The position numbers and the translations under genes were made by a program. Positions 8,598-17,261 of a stretch of 64,000 nt of DNA are shown here, piece by piece. The notes beneath the pieces were generated by a model. The model was not told the DNA's origin. It made no database searches and saw only the letters and a list, made by a program, of their open reading frames with translations. This DNA comes from Cyclobacteriaceae bacterium (GTDB lineage: Bacteria > Bacteroidota > Bacteroidia > Cytophagales > Cyclobacteriaceae). The DNA is taken from assembly GCA_019694875.1 (NCBI GenBank), contig JAIBBC010000002.1, positions 434,001 through 498,000 of the forward strand, read 5' to 3'. Position 1 is the stretch's first letter, and the number at the start of each line of letters is the position of its first letter.

Positions 8598-9332
8598 CTA
8601 TGCAGTTTTTTTCTGCGTTCGCAACAGCAAAATCCAAACAACAACAGAAATGCCGAGCACCAGCAAACGCTTATTGAACTCCCCGTTAACTTCCGTTAAC
8701 AGGTTAAAGCTTAAATGAACGGCCCCCGCGAAGGCGATTGAATGAGTTCTGTCGGTTATTTTTAAAAGCCCCCAGGAACCGAGTACAAGAAATGCGAAAT
8801 GAATAGCGTGCTGAAGCGCTGTCATGTCCTGGTAAAGAAAATTGAGATGCCATAAAAACCACAGCACCGCTATTAATATTATTCGTATATGTTCAGGAAG
8901 CGGCCGAAGTGCATTTTGGAGATAACCCCGCCACCCGTACTCCTCAAACAAGGCATACACAACAAACATTGTTGAATAAATGAAGCCATAGTAATGCGCA
9001 TTGAGCCCGGACGTGTTTGATACACCGAGCGCAGTCATCGTTATGGGGATGATCGCGAGAGCAGCAACACTTCGCACGGAGTCATCTCCGAAAAATGTGC
9101 TAACCGTAGTATCACGTGTGTTTCGGAAAATGTAACGGACGATGAGATAACCCGCCACCGGCCCAATTGCTTTCAGTGTCGAAAAATAAATGTTCAATCC
9201 TTCGGGTAGCTGCACCATCTCTGAAACTGAAAATAAGTTCAGCCGGAACGGTGCCGATAACAGAACGGCAATTAAATAGAAAATGATAACCTGCGTCCAG
9301 CTAACTCTTTGAGCGAATTGATTTGGGTTCAT
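8598..9332 (-). CDS. CPBP family intramembrane metalloprotease
   Basis: 244 residues, very hydrophobic, with about seven membrane segments. The three CPBP (CAAX/abortive-infection type) active-site motifs are visible in order: EEYGWRG (EExxxR), WFLWH (position 4 before His is usually Phe, here Trp) and HLSFN (HxxxN). These place the catalytic Glu pair and His residues inside the membrane. Family members process prenylated or other membrane proteins, and some confer bacteriocin self-immunity. The gene follows the tolC-like gene on the same strand after a 25-base gap containing a hairpin, and could be the last gene of the secretion operon; a link to export is conceivable but not shown. Confidence 0.82.
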   Translation of the reverse strand: MNPNQFAQRVSWTQVIIFYLIAVLLSAPFRLNLFSVSEMVQLPEGLNIYFSTLKAIGPVAGYLIVRYIFRNTRDTTVSTFFGDDSVRSVAALAIIPITMTALGVSNTSGLNAHYYGFIYSTMFVVYALFEEYGWRGYLQNALRPLPEHIRIILIAVLWFLWHLNFLYQDMTALQHAIHFAFLVLGSWGLLKITDRTHSIAFAGAVHLSFNLLTEVNGEFNKRLLVLGISVVVWILLLRTQKKTA

Positions 9333-9333
9333 G

Positions 9334-9353
9334 ACTGCTTCAAGTTAAGCAGT
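9334..9353. repeat. Inverted repeat between tolC-like gene and CPBP gene
   Basis: Perfect 7-base arms ACTGCTT and AAGCAGT flank the 6-base loop CAAGTT. In the minus-strand transcript the hairpin sits between the stop of the TolC-like gene and the start codon of the CPBP gene. It has no U-run on that strand, so a translational or mRNA-stability role is more likely than termination. Confidence 0.45.
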
Positions 9354-9357
9354 TTTG

Positions 9358-10815
9358 TTAAATATCGAGATTCGTTACCCCGGAAGCCCACAAGAAATAA
9401 ACCTTTTCCTTTTCGAGTTCAGCGAGTTGTTTCAGCAACTTGCTTTGCGATTGCAATAGTTTTTCAAGCTGAACGTTAATCTTGAACAGGTCGCTTTCGC
9501 CTTCGGCCAAATTTAGCAGTTCTGCATTAACGATCCGGTTATAGCTGTCAACCATCAGTTGCTGTGATGTAATGATTTGGCGAAGCGTAACCAGCCTGTT
9601 GTATGCCTGATCGATTTCAACCCGGATTGACCGTTGCGCATCGGAACGCTGATAGGTTGAGTTGGCGATCTTGAGTTTTGTCAGCGCGAGCTTTGAACGT
9701 TCCTTTCGCAGGAATACCGGCATGGAAAAATCAACTCCAAACTTATAGTTATCGCCCCACCGGTCGTTGTTCAAACCCGAATAGTCGAATGGTTTATTGA
9801 GGAAATAGTAACTCAGGTTGATCTCTGGTTTCAGAAACTCGGTAGCCAGCTTCCGGTCAATTTCCAATTGTTTGATTTTGATCGATATCTTCCGGATTTC
9901 CGGATGATTGTTGAGGGCATTATCGCGCAGTTCGCTTACACGATCCGGGTTCAGCCAGGCAGCCTCTTCAGGCTCATAGACAGGTATGTGCGACTCGCGC
10001 AATTCCATCGGATAGCCTGCGCTATCCCACAGGTATGTTGAAACAGCGAGACGTGCATTGTCGAGATTTACCTTAGCTTCCAACAGGTCAACAGTTCGTT
10101 GCTGCACGGTGATCGATGCCTGTACCGTATCTACCAGCGACACTTCGCCATAGGTATACGAAGTTTTGATCCGTGACATGATGTCCTGTGCGATCTGCCG
10201 GTTCTTGCGAATCAATTGATAGTTCGCGGTAGCATAAAACCAGTTCCAATATTCTTTGGCAGCTTCCAGTAAAAGCTTGTTCACAATCTTCACTTGTTCC
10301 GCTTCATTCAATCCTTTCATCAGAGCAGCCTGGTTGAGCATCGCCCTGCGTTCGTCAATGAAAAGTCCGCGCCCGACAGGCATCGACACGCCTGCATAAA
10401 ATTGTGTGTAATCAGTTGGTGCCCCGATGTAGCGTTCGGGATTCAGGTATGCACCCCGGTTCTGTTCAACTCCGATAGAAGGATCAATGGCAATGCGAGT
10501 AGGGATTTTTACCCCACCGTTAACAATGCGGTAGTACTCAACACCTTCGTTTTGCTTTACCAGATACTGCATCTGCACTTTCGGGTCGAAACTTCCGCGT
10601 GCGAGCCGCAACTCCTGCCGCGCACTTTCTGAAAGGAGTGAAGCCTGTCGTGCAACCGGATGATTCGCGGTAACTACAGCGAATAAATCGTTTAATCCAA
10701 ATCGTGTGGCGCTGTCGTAAGGTGTTAACAACGTATCAATGCCGTGCGACCGCTGGCTGAAGCTCTGCGTTGTCAGCGTAAGGCATGCAAGGCAAATGAA
10801 AATTATGCGGTACAT
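9358..10815 (-). CDS. TolC family outer-membrane efflux protein
   Basis: About 485 residues. The ATG at 10815 gives a standard signal peptide (ending TTQSFSQ) and lies 4 bases after the HlyD stop; the longer frame would overlap that gene. The protein shows the two-fold OEP repeat with long helical stretches: AVVTANHPVARQASLLSESARQ at the start of the first, SELRDNALNNHPEIRKISIKIK at the second, and a C-terminal coiled-coil (about 390-485). TolC proteins form the trimeric outer-membrane channel of tripartite exporters. It is the third component of a type I secretion-like operon with the ABC and HlyD genes upstream. Confidence 0.88.
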   Translation of the reverse strand: MYRIIFICLACLTLTTQSFSQRSHGIDTLLTPYDSATRFGLNDLFAVVTANHPVARQASLLSESARQELRLARGSFDPKVQMQYLVKQNEGVEYYRIVNGGVKIPTRIAIDPSIGVEQNRGAYLNPERYIGAPTDYTQFYAGVSMPVGRGLFIDERRAMLNQAALMKGLNEAEQVKIVNKLLLEAAKEYWNWFYATANYQLIRKNRQIAQDIMSRIKTSYTYGEVSLVDTVQASITVQQRTVDLLEAKVNLDNARLAVSTYLWDSAGYPMELRESHIPVYEPEEAAWLNPDRVSELRDNALNNHPEIRKISIKIKQLEIDRKLATEFLKPEINLSYYFLNKPFDYSGLNNDRWGDNYKFGVDFSMPVFLRKERSKLALTKLKIANSTYQRSDAQRSIRVEIDQAYNRLVTLRQIITSQQLMVDSYNRIVNAELLNLAEGESDLFKINVQLEKLLQSQSKLLKQLAELEKEKVYFLWASGVTNLDI

Positions 10816-10819
10816 AAGC

Positions 10820-12109
10820 TTATTTGCTTTTTGATTTCTTAGGTTCACTGTCGTACGGTGTGTCACCCTGCGGCTTTTCATATAAGCTTGGCGGGAAGCC
10901 ATTCAGCTGGCGCCACAACTCGTACCATACAGGCACATTGTCGAGCATAACCCAGCCTTTAGTACCTGAACCAACGCGAAGCTCTTTCGGCCATTCACCT
11001 TCTTCTGTATCCGGAACCAACAAAATTCTGAACTCACCCGGCTTTGAGCTTACGTAGTCGATAACTTTTACACGGCCACCAAACGTACCTACAGAAACAC
11101 TGGGCCATCCGGAAAACTGAACCGCGGGCCAGCCATCAAACTGAATGCGGACTTTGCGGCCTGCACTGATCAGCGGCACGTCCATCGCGCGCACATACAT
11201 TTCCACCGCAAGCTGATCGGTAGTCGGCATAATCGTACAGATCGCATCGCCTTCATGAATGGTTTCGCCCAACCCGGCTTTCATGGCCTTAACTACATAA
11301 CCCGACTGGGCTGTGATAACCTGGTATTGCGACTGACGGATTGAAGTATTGGCATATTCATTCCGGTATTTGGCGAGGTCACCCTGCGATTCAAAAATCT
11401 CAGAATACGTATTGTTCAATTCCGATTCTGCCTTGTTGATCTTATCGAGGTATTCAACTTCTACGCGGTTTAACTCAAGCGTTGAATTCTGATAATCAGC
11501 TTCCGCGCCCCGGTATTTGTATTCAAAGTCCTGAAGCTTGGTTAACGGAATGTTACCCGCTTCAAAAAGCTTTTTGTTACGGGTATATTGGTTCTCCGCA
11601 TTTTCGAACCGGATTTTATCGGCATCGCGCTTGGCTTTCGATTGCGATACCTTCAAATCCTTCGCTTCCTGCAACGCCTTGATTTGACGCTGAAGCGCAT
11701 CGGCTTTCAGGTTTTTGGATTTGATTGCATTCTCTTTGGCTGCAATCTGTTGTTCCATGCGGTTGAGCAGTTCGGGATCGAAGTATTTCTCCTTAACCTC
11801 CGAAAGCGTTACAATGGTATCACCCGCGTTTACAAAATCTCCTTCCCGCACATGCCAGCGCTGCACACGACCCGCAATCACAGCTTCAACCCGTTGAGGC
11901 CGGTTGGCAGGATCAAGTGCTGTTACGGTTCCGCTTCCGCGGATGTTTTGCTGCCAGGGGAGAAACATCACAATAATAAAGAGCGCCAGCATCACCAGCA
12001 TTAGTCGTGCAAGCAATCGCGCACCGGAAGGTCCGCGTAAACTGCGAAGTGCATAAAGCCGCTCCGGCTCAATGTTCCGGTAGATATTGTATTTTGAAAT
12101 CTTCAGCAT
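10820..12109 (-). CDS. HlyD family membrane fusion protein
   Basis: 429 residues with one TM segment at about 32-52, followed by a split lipoyl domain (RGSGTVTALDPANRPQRVEAVIAG-type start and QSGYVVKAMKAGLGETIHEGD return), a long coiled-coil between them (about 130-245) and a beta-barrel domain. This is the order expected for the periplasmic adaptor that joins an inner-membrane ABC exporter to a TolC channel. It begins 2 bases after the ABC gene stop and ends 4 bases before the TolC gene, so the three are co-transcribed. The C-terminal tail is charged and low in complexity. Confidence 0.9.
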   Translation of the reverse strand: MLKISKYNIYRNIEPERLYALRSLRGPSGARLLARLMLVMLALFIIVMFLPWQQNIRGSGTVTALDPANRPQRVEAVIAGRVQRWHVREGDFVNAGDTIVTLSEVKEKYFDPELLNRMEQQIAAKENAIKSKNLKADALQRQIKALQEAKDLKVSQSKAKRDADKIRFENAENQYTRNKKLFEAGNIPLTKLQDFEYKYRGAEADYQNSTLELNRVEVEYLDKINKAESELNNTYSEIFESQGDLAKYRNEYANTSIRQSQYQVITAQSGYVVKAMKAGLGETIHEGDAICTIMPTTDQLAVEMYVRAMDVPLISAGRKVRIQFDGWPAVQFSGWPSVSVGTFGGRVKVIDYVSSKPGEFRILLVPDTEEGEWPKELRVGSGTKGWVMLDNVPVWYELWRQLNGFPPSLYEKPQGDTPYDSEPKKSKSK

Positions 12110-12111
12110 AC

Positions 12112-14268
12112 CTATTCGATATATTTTTGGATAACTCCTTTTTTGTAGAGCGCTTCGTAAGAACCGGAATCAATCACTTCACCCTTGTCCAGGATGATCA
12201 CACGATCGCTGGCCGCCATTACAAGCGGATCGTTTGACACTGCCACCAATGTCCATGTTTCATTCGGGTCAATGGCACACTGCACCAGTTCAATTTTATC
12301 AGCTTTGCTTAATCCTGAAAAGAAGTCATTCAGGATCAGAAGCTCAGGTTTTTTAGCCAGACAGCGTGCCAGTACAAGTTTGTGGATCGTTGAGTTTGAG
12401 AGGCCTTTTCCGCCACTGATCAGTTTGGTTTGCAGGCCTTCAGGCAATGCTGAGACGTATTCATGCAGGCCGACCTTCTTTAAAGCTTCAATGGCTTCCT
12501 CCGGGCGGATCGATTTCCCGAGAAGAATATTGTCGTATAACGTGCCATCAAAAATGTCCTCGTTTGAAATATTCTTTGAAACCTTGTCGCGCAAGTGTGT
12601 TAGGTCAATATCACGTAATGAGTAGCCATTAACAGATATGCCACCCGAGTAATCGGTATACAAACCCGAAATAATGTGTGCGAGCAGGGACTTCCCGCTG
12701 CCGGGCGTACCAGAGATACACACGCGTTCTTTTTTATCAATCCGGAGATTGATGTTTTTTAAGATTGGTGTTTCGGAATCCTTGAATTTATACGTGAGGT
12801 TATTAAGTTCAATCGAATAGCCCGAAGCGCCAGCATGTTGCGGAAAATCAAGGCCGCCCGAACGCTCAAGCGGCAGATCGGTAAGATGAGCAACCTTGTC
12901 GACAGCGGTAAGCATGTCGTACACGACCTCCGTGTGCATGATCATTTTCTCCACCGCTGTTAACACAAGAATGATCACTACCTCGGCAGCAACGAACTGG
13001 CCGAGTGTAATCTCGCGATTAACTACGAGAATGGTTCCGATAATCAGCAATGCACCCGTAACCGCAACTTTCAGAAATACAAACGATGAGAACTGAACCA
13101 TCAGCACGCTGAAATGTGATTTGCGGTGTTTGAGGTAGTTAGCCAGCGCTCCATCGGTACGCTTGTACGGCAAATCGGTGTTGCCCATCAGCTTGAACGA
13201 ATGGATAGCGCGTGCCATCTCCTCAAGCCATTGAACCACTTTATATTTGTATTTCGATTCCTCGATAGAAGAACCAAGACCCCGCTTACCGGTGAACGCA
13301 AGCATAATGGCCAGGATGGCGATCAGAAATATTCCGAAGAACACGAAGAACGGGTGGTAGAGCGACATCAGGATCAGTCCGAAAAAAATCTGAATGGCTG
13401 CTGACGACAATTCAATCAAAAGTTTCGGGAGCCCTTTTTGAATGGTGATGATGTCAAAGAAACGGTTTACCAGTTCCGGGGCATAATAGCGGTCAAGCGC
13501 CTCCATTTTTATTTTAGGAATCCGGAAGGCAAATTCAAATGCGCCCTTTGCAAAAATCTTTTGCTGCAGGTGCTCCACCAGGCTCAATTGTACTACCTGT
13601 AAAATCCCGGTAGCGAGTACACCCACAATCACAAGGCCGATCAACACATAAACAGAACTGAAAAACACTCCGCCCGATACCAATTCAACCGTGCTTTGCA
13701 AACCGATCGGCAACATCAAACTTACCATACCGATGATGAGTGCATATACCATGATGTAGGCAATGTCTTTGCGTTCTGTACCGAGTAAGCGCAGCAGTCG
13801 CTTTACGGGCGACAGTTTTACGCTGTTACCATCCGCAGCCGACCCGGTAAAGGTTGAATACTTCATCAACGTCAGGCAAATCACCCCGCTTTGTGTTGTC
13901 AGCCACGGTTGTGAGGTAACGAATTCGCGAAGACGAAAACTCTTTCCATCGAGCAGCGACTTCACCTGACTGCCCTCCATGCGCACGAGCACCGGTGTGA
14001 GGTTACCGTTGTTGGTATGGAATAGCAGTACAACTTCGGGCGATTCTTTTAAGAAGTCCGCCAGTTCGGTTGATGAAATGTTGTTGTCGAACACTGCCAG
14101 ATTTACCTTCCGGGCCGATTCAATCAGATCGCGTTTCAATTCCTGCAATTCGGATTCATGGTACGATCGCACATTTCGGGTAATATCCTCTATGATGCCC
14201 GGATCAATCGCCTGGCCGAGCGCCAGCGAGCTTTCCTGAATAATTTTTTCGAGTTGACTGTTTGTCAT
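12112..14268 (-). CDS. Type I secretion-like ABC exporter with degenerate ATPase motifs
   Basis: 718 residues: an N-terminal domain (1-165) whose middle part (about 66-150) could be a degenerate C39-peptidase-like region, six TM segments (about 168-440), and a nucleotide-binding domain (485-718). Walker A is intact (GTPGSGKS, 520-527). The other catalytic motifs are not: the signature aligned to LSGGQ reads LSNST (623-627), Walker B reads LLILND with Asn at the Mg-ligand Asp and Asp at the catalytic Glu (647-648), and the H-loop His is Asn679. It overlaps the TetR gene by 4 bases and leads the HlyD and TolC genes. Export of an unknown substrate is inferred; normal ATP hydrolysis is doubtful. 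Confidence 0.85.
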   Translation of the reverse strand: MTNSQLEKIIQESSLALGQAIDPGIIEDITRNVRSYHESELQELKRDLIESARKVNLAVFDNNISSTELADFLKESPEVVLLFHTNNGNLTPVLVRMEGSQVKSLLDGKSFRLREFVTSQPWLTTQSGVICLTLMKYSTFTGSAADGNSVKLSPVKRLLRLLGTERKDIAYIMVYALIIGMVSLMLPIGLQSTVELVSGGVFFSSVYVLIGLVIVGVLATGILQVVQLSLVEHLQQKIFAKGAFEFAFRIPKIKMEALDRYYAPELVNRFFDIITIQKGLPKLLIELSSAAIQIFFGLILMSLYHPFFVFFGIFLIAILAIMLAFTGKRGLGSSIEESKYKYKVVQWLEEMARAIHSFKLMGNTDLPYKRTDGALANYLKHRKSHFSVLMVQFSSFVFLKVAVTGALLIIGTILVVNREITLGQFVAAEVVIILVLTAVEKMIMHTEVVYDMLTAVDKVAHLTDLPLERSGGLDFPQHAGASGYSIELNNLTYKFKDSETPILKNINLRIDKKERVCISGTPGSGKSLLAHIISGLYTDYSGGISVNGYSLRDIDLTHLRDKVSKNISNEDIFDGTLYDNILLGKSIRPEEAIEALKKVGLHEYVSALPEGLQTKLISGGKGLSNSTIHKLVLARCLAKKPELLILNDFFSGLSKADKIELVQCAIDPNETWTLVAVSNDPLVMAASDRVIILDKGEVIDSGSYEALYKKGVIQKYIE

Positions 14269-14948
14269 AGCGATACGTGAATGGTTTTGAATACTAGACT
14301 TTCAACAAAAGCGTACAGCGTGTCGAAATGTTTTTTGGGATTGTATTTGATGTCCGATAAAGAGGGCAGATGTTCCGCATAATAAAGCTGATGCTTCACC
14401 ACCAGCATAACGGTACTGGTTAGGGAGTGCGGAAATTCATATGCGGGGTTAGCCCCCTTAATTAACAGGGCTATTTTTTTGCACAACGATTTATAGGGCA
14501 TGAAAAGACCTTCCTTATTGTCAGCATCAACGTGCTTGGTCAGGAATGTTTTTTCAAACTCAGCAATTACGATGCGTTCAAGTGCGCGTTCATCGAGTGC
14601 ATCGGTTGAGGTGTCGAATGTTTTCGGTTCACACAATTTCTTTAAGCAAATTTTTAAACGCTCTTTCGGATCCTGAATGTTGTGCGTGAAAAAATCGATG
14701 CGGTGTTCAAGCCAGGTCCAGTACCAGTCGATCAGGTAGGTGAGCAATTTGTGCTTATTTTCAAAGTACCGGTAAACCGATGCTTCGGTGGATGAGATTT
14801 CCGCAGCAAGTTTACGAAACGTAAATTCTTCGAATCCCAGCGTATCGATGAGGGTAATACTTGCCGTCACGATTTTGCGGCCCAGTTCCGTTTCCTGCGG
14901 ATCGCGTAAATACAGGTTGCCGGACAAGCGATAAGTTAAAATAGCCAT
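14265..14948 (-). CDS. TetR/AcrR family transcriptional regulator
   Basis: 227 residues with an N-terminal TetR helix-turn-helix at about 24-72: IVTASITLIDTLGFEEFTFRKLAAEI-SSTEASVYRYFENKHKLLTYLI in two parts. The C-terminal domain is helical and not assigned to a ligand class. It is the first gene of the operon and overlaps the ABC gene by 4 bases (ATGA), so it probably controls its own operon. A perfect inverted repeat spans its start codon and upstream bases and is a plausible operator. The likely role is derepression of the exporter when a substrate or stress ligand is present. Confidence 0.88.
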   Translation of the reverse strand: MAILTYRLSGNLYLRDPQETELGRKIVTASITLIDTLGFEEFTFRKLAAEISSTEASVYRYFENKHKLLTYLIDWYWTWLEHRIDFFTHNIQDPKERLKICLKKLCEPKTFDTSTDALDERALERIVIAEFEKTFLTKHVDADNKEGLFMPYKSLCKKIALLIKGANPAYEFPHSLTSTVMLVVKHQLYYAEHLPSLSDIKYNPKKHFDTLYAFVESLVFKTIHVSL

Positions 14949-14968
14949 ACTATTTAATTTGATAGTAT
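14947..14968. promoter_or_regulatory. Candidate TetR operator
   Basis: Arms ATACTAT (14947-14953) and ATAGTAT (14962-14968) form a perfect 7-base inverted repeat with the 8-base spacer TTAATTTG. The left arm overlaps the start codon of the TetR-family gene. Size and place fit an autoregulatory TetR-family operator, which typically has 6-9 base half sites. Confidence 0.5.
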
Positions 14969-15101
14969 TACTATTAACGTTGATAGAAACTGAATTGTTT
15001 ACAGTTTTTCTAAAATTTTTTTCCGCGATTTTGAGCTAAAAACGGCAACTTTTTGATTGTTCCAAACAGCCTTGCTGCGTCAGAACATGAATTACCTGAC
15101 C

Positions 15102-15341
15102 CTATTTGTCGTCAGGTGTGGCATCGAAAGTTCTCCGTTTATCAGCCATCCAGGCTTGCATGGCTTCGGGTGAAGTCATTTGCTGGCGCATTTCGTTCAT
15201 CGCTGCGATGTGAGCCTGATCTCCGTTTGCGACCATTTCACGCGCGTGCTTGCTGACCAGCATAGCGATTTCATCGAACGAGTTTGCGCTAAGCGGATGG
15301 TTGCATGCCCCACCCAGTTGTTTGCACGTCATGGTTTTCAT
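15102..15341 (-). CDS. DUF1059 family small protein
   Basis: 79 residues beginning MKTMTCKQLGGACNHPLSA, the signature start of DUF1059 proteins, with Cys6 and Cys13 and a His14 that could bind metal. The C-terminal half (SKHAREMVANGDQAHIAAMNEMRQQM) is helical and resembles the second part of family members. The function of DUF1059 is unknown. It is transcribed alone or after the Usp gene on the same strand, from which it is separated by 143 bases with no clear terminator. Confidence 0.8.
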   Translation of the reverse strand: MKTMTCKQLGGACNHPLSANSFDEIAMLVSKHAREMVANGDQAHIAAMNEMRQQMTSPEAMQAWMADKRRTFDATPDDK

Positions 15342-15484
15342 AGAGCGTTTATTATCGGCTTTCTGAGTTTAAAAATAAACAAAAAGCAACTCCAGGCGGT
15401 AACGGTCTGGAAATCAGGCAGGGTGGTCTTACCAGTCCTGTTCTGCCGGGCCTATACAAAAAGTGGGTGAGGTCTCAGAGTTCT

Positions 15485-15907
15485 TCAGGGAACCACCAGC
15501 ATCGGAACATGTATATGTTCCAGCAGCTCATCAAGTGATTCGTTGCTGTTGCTCCGCATGGTTTTGTCCATTACTACGAAATCGAGCGGGTTCTTTTTTG
15601 CATGATCTTCAATCCGGTCGGAAATAAAGCCCACCTCAATCTTGAAATCATACGAAATGCCCTCCTTGGCAAGGAGTTCCCGTTCAAGTACCTGAAATTT
15701 TTCGCGCGCTTCCTGCTCAAGAAATTTTTTCTTCAAGATAACCTCATCCGATCGGGGCTGGATAAGACGGTATGTATAGAGTATCGAAAGGTGCGCGCGC
15801 ATGTGCCGGGCCATCGAAACAGCCCATTCAATGGAATGCCGCGTTGATTTCGAGAAATCAATAGTGCATAGTATTGTCTTCACAGTGGATTCGATAGTCG
15901 GCTTCAC
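15485..15907 (-). CDS. Universal stress protein family (UspA-like), no ATP-binding motif
   Basis: 140 residues with the Usp fold: KTILCTIDFSKSTRHSIEWAVSMA at the start, a charged helix, and DFVVMDKTMRSNSNESLDELLEHIHVPMLVV-type end. ATP-binding Usp proteins carry G-x2-G-x9-G-S/T after the fourth strand; here that position reads KTMRSNSNES, so it belongs to the non-nucleotide-binding class or has lost binding. It lies upstream of, and divergent from, the PAS kinase at 16008. A second, truncated Usp-like gene occurs at 39993 beside another signalling cluster. Role: stress survival, unspecified. Confidence 0.8.
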   Translation of the reverse strand: MKPTIESTVKTILCTIDFSKSTRHSIEWAVSMARHMRAHLSILYTYRLIQPRSDEVILKKKFLEQEAREKFQVLERELLAKEGISYDFKIEVGFISDRIEDHAKKNPLDFVVMDKTMRSNSNESLDELLEHIHVPMLVVP

Positions 15908-15964
15908 GAAACAAAACTAAGTCGCAAGACGCCCGTAAAATCCGACTTCGCTCATCCGGAAACA

Positions 15965-15976
15965 TGATTTTTGTCA
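15965..15976. promoter_or_regulatory. Candidate Crp/FNR-type operator upstream of the PAS kinase
   Basis: TGATTTTTGTCA has the TGA-N6-TCA core and ends 31 bases before the ATG at 16008. The 15-mer ACATGATTTTTGTCA (15962-15976) recurs exactly at 27245-27259 upstream of ccoNO. It also contains TTTG 20 bases before TACCTTGT, so part of the match could be a -33 promoter box. Confidence 0.45.
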
Positions 15977-16007
15977 GGTCTTCTAAAGATCAGTACCTTG
16001 TACCTTT

Positions 16008-17258
16008 ATGGAAATGAATCTGCATCCGCTGGTCACCGATGACGCCTTCCGGGAGATTTTCCATAGCATGTCGGAGGGGATCGTTATGGTCGATGAAGCG
16101 GGCATAATTGTTTCCGCTAACCCGATTGCCGAGACAATTTTCGGGTATGACCCGGGCGAACTCACCGGCCTGACCATGGAGGTTCTTGTGCCCCGGGAGC
16201 ATAAAGGACATCACGCAAACCTGCGGAAAGGCTTCAACACACATCCTGAACCCCGCAGAATGGGATTTGGCCGAGATTTGACGGCACTCAAAAAAGATGG
16301 CCGCGAGTTTCCGGTCGAAATCAGCCTTAGCTACACCCGCGTAAAGGGTAAGCTGCTTGTAATGGCCTTTATCAGCGATATCTCAGAGCGTAAAAAGTCA
16401 GAGGAAGCGCTGAAACGGAGCGAAGAACAGCTCATTGTATATGCGGCCGAACTCGAACGCAAGGTGCAGTCTCGCACCGAGGCACTTCATAAAACTATTC
16501 GTGAACTTGAAAAGGAGGTTGTCGAACGTAAACGCGCAGAAGAAGAAACCCGCAAGGCGCTTGAAAAAGAACGCGAGTTCAACGATTTGAAAACCAAGTT
16601 TGTTTCTATTGCCTCACACGAATTCAGAACGCCACTGAGCACCATTCTTAGTTCGATTGCGCTGGTAGAGCAATACAAACAGCGCAATGATCTCGACAAG
16701 ATTGACAAACATACTGCCAGGATACGTTCTTCGGTAGAGCACCTTACTGCCATTCTGAACGATTTCCTGTCGCTCGGCCGGCTTGAAGAGGGTAAAGTGG
16801 AGGTAATAAACGAAATCATTCCGATGGAATCGTTTTTCCAGGATTTGATTGAGGAGGTTAAACCATCACTCAAGAAAGATCAGCACGTAGTGCTTGATAT
16901 GAAGAACGAGACTACGGCTTTTACGGATGTGCGCATTTTGAGGAATATATTATTTAACCTGATTTCGAACGCCAGCAAGTATTCGGAAGAGGGAAAGGAT
17001 ATTGAAATTCACGTAAGTGCCGACACGAAAACATTGGCTATCGCGATTCAGGACCATGGTATCGGCATACCGGAAGAAGATCACAAGCACCTCTTTGAAC
17101 GTTTTTTCCGTGCCGGCAATGTTTCAAACATTCAGGGTACCGGACTTGGTTTGAATATCGTAAAACGTTATATCGATTTATTGAAAGGTGACATCACATT
17201 CGAAAGTGAATACAAGAAAGGAAGTATCTTTACCGTATTAATACCGCTCAATGCATAG
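16008..17258 (+). CDS. PAS-domain histidine kinase, FixL-like PAS
   Basis: 416 residues, no TM segment, so a soluble sensor. One PAS domain (about 10-128), a coiled-coil linker (129-195), HisKA with the phosphorylation site at His204 in IASHEFRTPLSTI, and HATPase with NILFNLISNASKY, DHGIGIPEE and GTGLGLNIV. The PAS contains HKGHHANLRKGF and MGFGRD; His69 and Arg89 align by spacing with the FixL heme ligand His200 and Arg220. This PAS pattern also occurs in kinases not shown to bind heme, so heme is a hypothesis. The gene is followed after 3 bases by a REC-Crp regulator, its probable partner. Confidence 0.88.
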   Translation: MEMNLHPLVTDDAFREIFHSMSEGIVMVDEAGIIVSANPIAETIFGYDPGELTGLTMEVLVPREHKGHHANLRKGFNTHPEPRRMGFGRDLTALKKDGREFPVEISLSYTRVKGKLLVMAFISDISERKKSEEALKRSEEQLIVYAAELERKVQSRTEALHKTIRELEKEVVERKRAEEETRKALEKEREFNDLKTKFVSIASHEFRTPLSTILSSIALVEQYKQRNDLDKIDKHTARIRSSVEHLTAILNDFLSLGRLEEGKVEVINEIIPMESFFQDLIEEVKPSLKKDQHVVLDMKNETTAFTDVRILRNILFNLISNASKYSEEGKDIEIHVSADTKTLAIAIQDHGIGIPEEDHKHLFERFFRAGNVSNIQGTGLGLNIVKRYIDLLKGDITFESEYKKGSIFTVLIPLNA

Positions 17259-17261
17259 GCT

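Noticed and set aside
8600-8622. GCAG-T7-CTGC at the end of the CPBP gene as a terminator
   Set aside because: The stem is only 4 bases and it lies inside the coding sequence; the T-run is in the loop.
15962-15976. 15-mer shared with 27245-27259 as a mobile or repeated element
   Set aside because: Flanking sequence is unrelated and a single 15-mer pair is expected by chance in 64 kb; I kept it only as a possible binding site.
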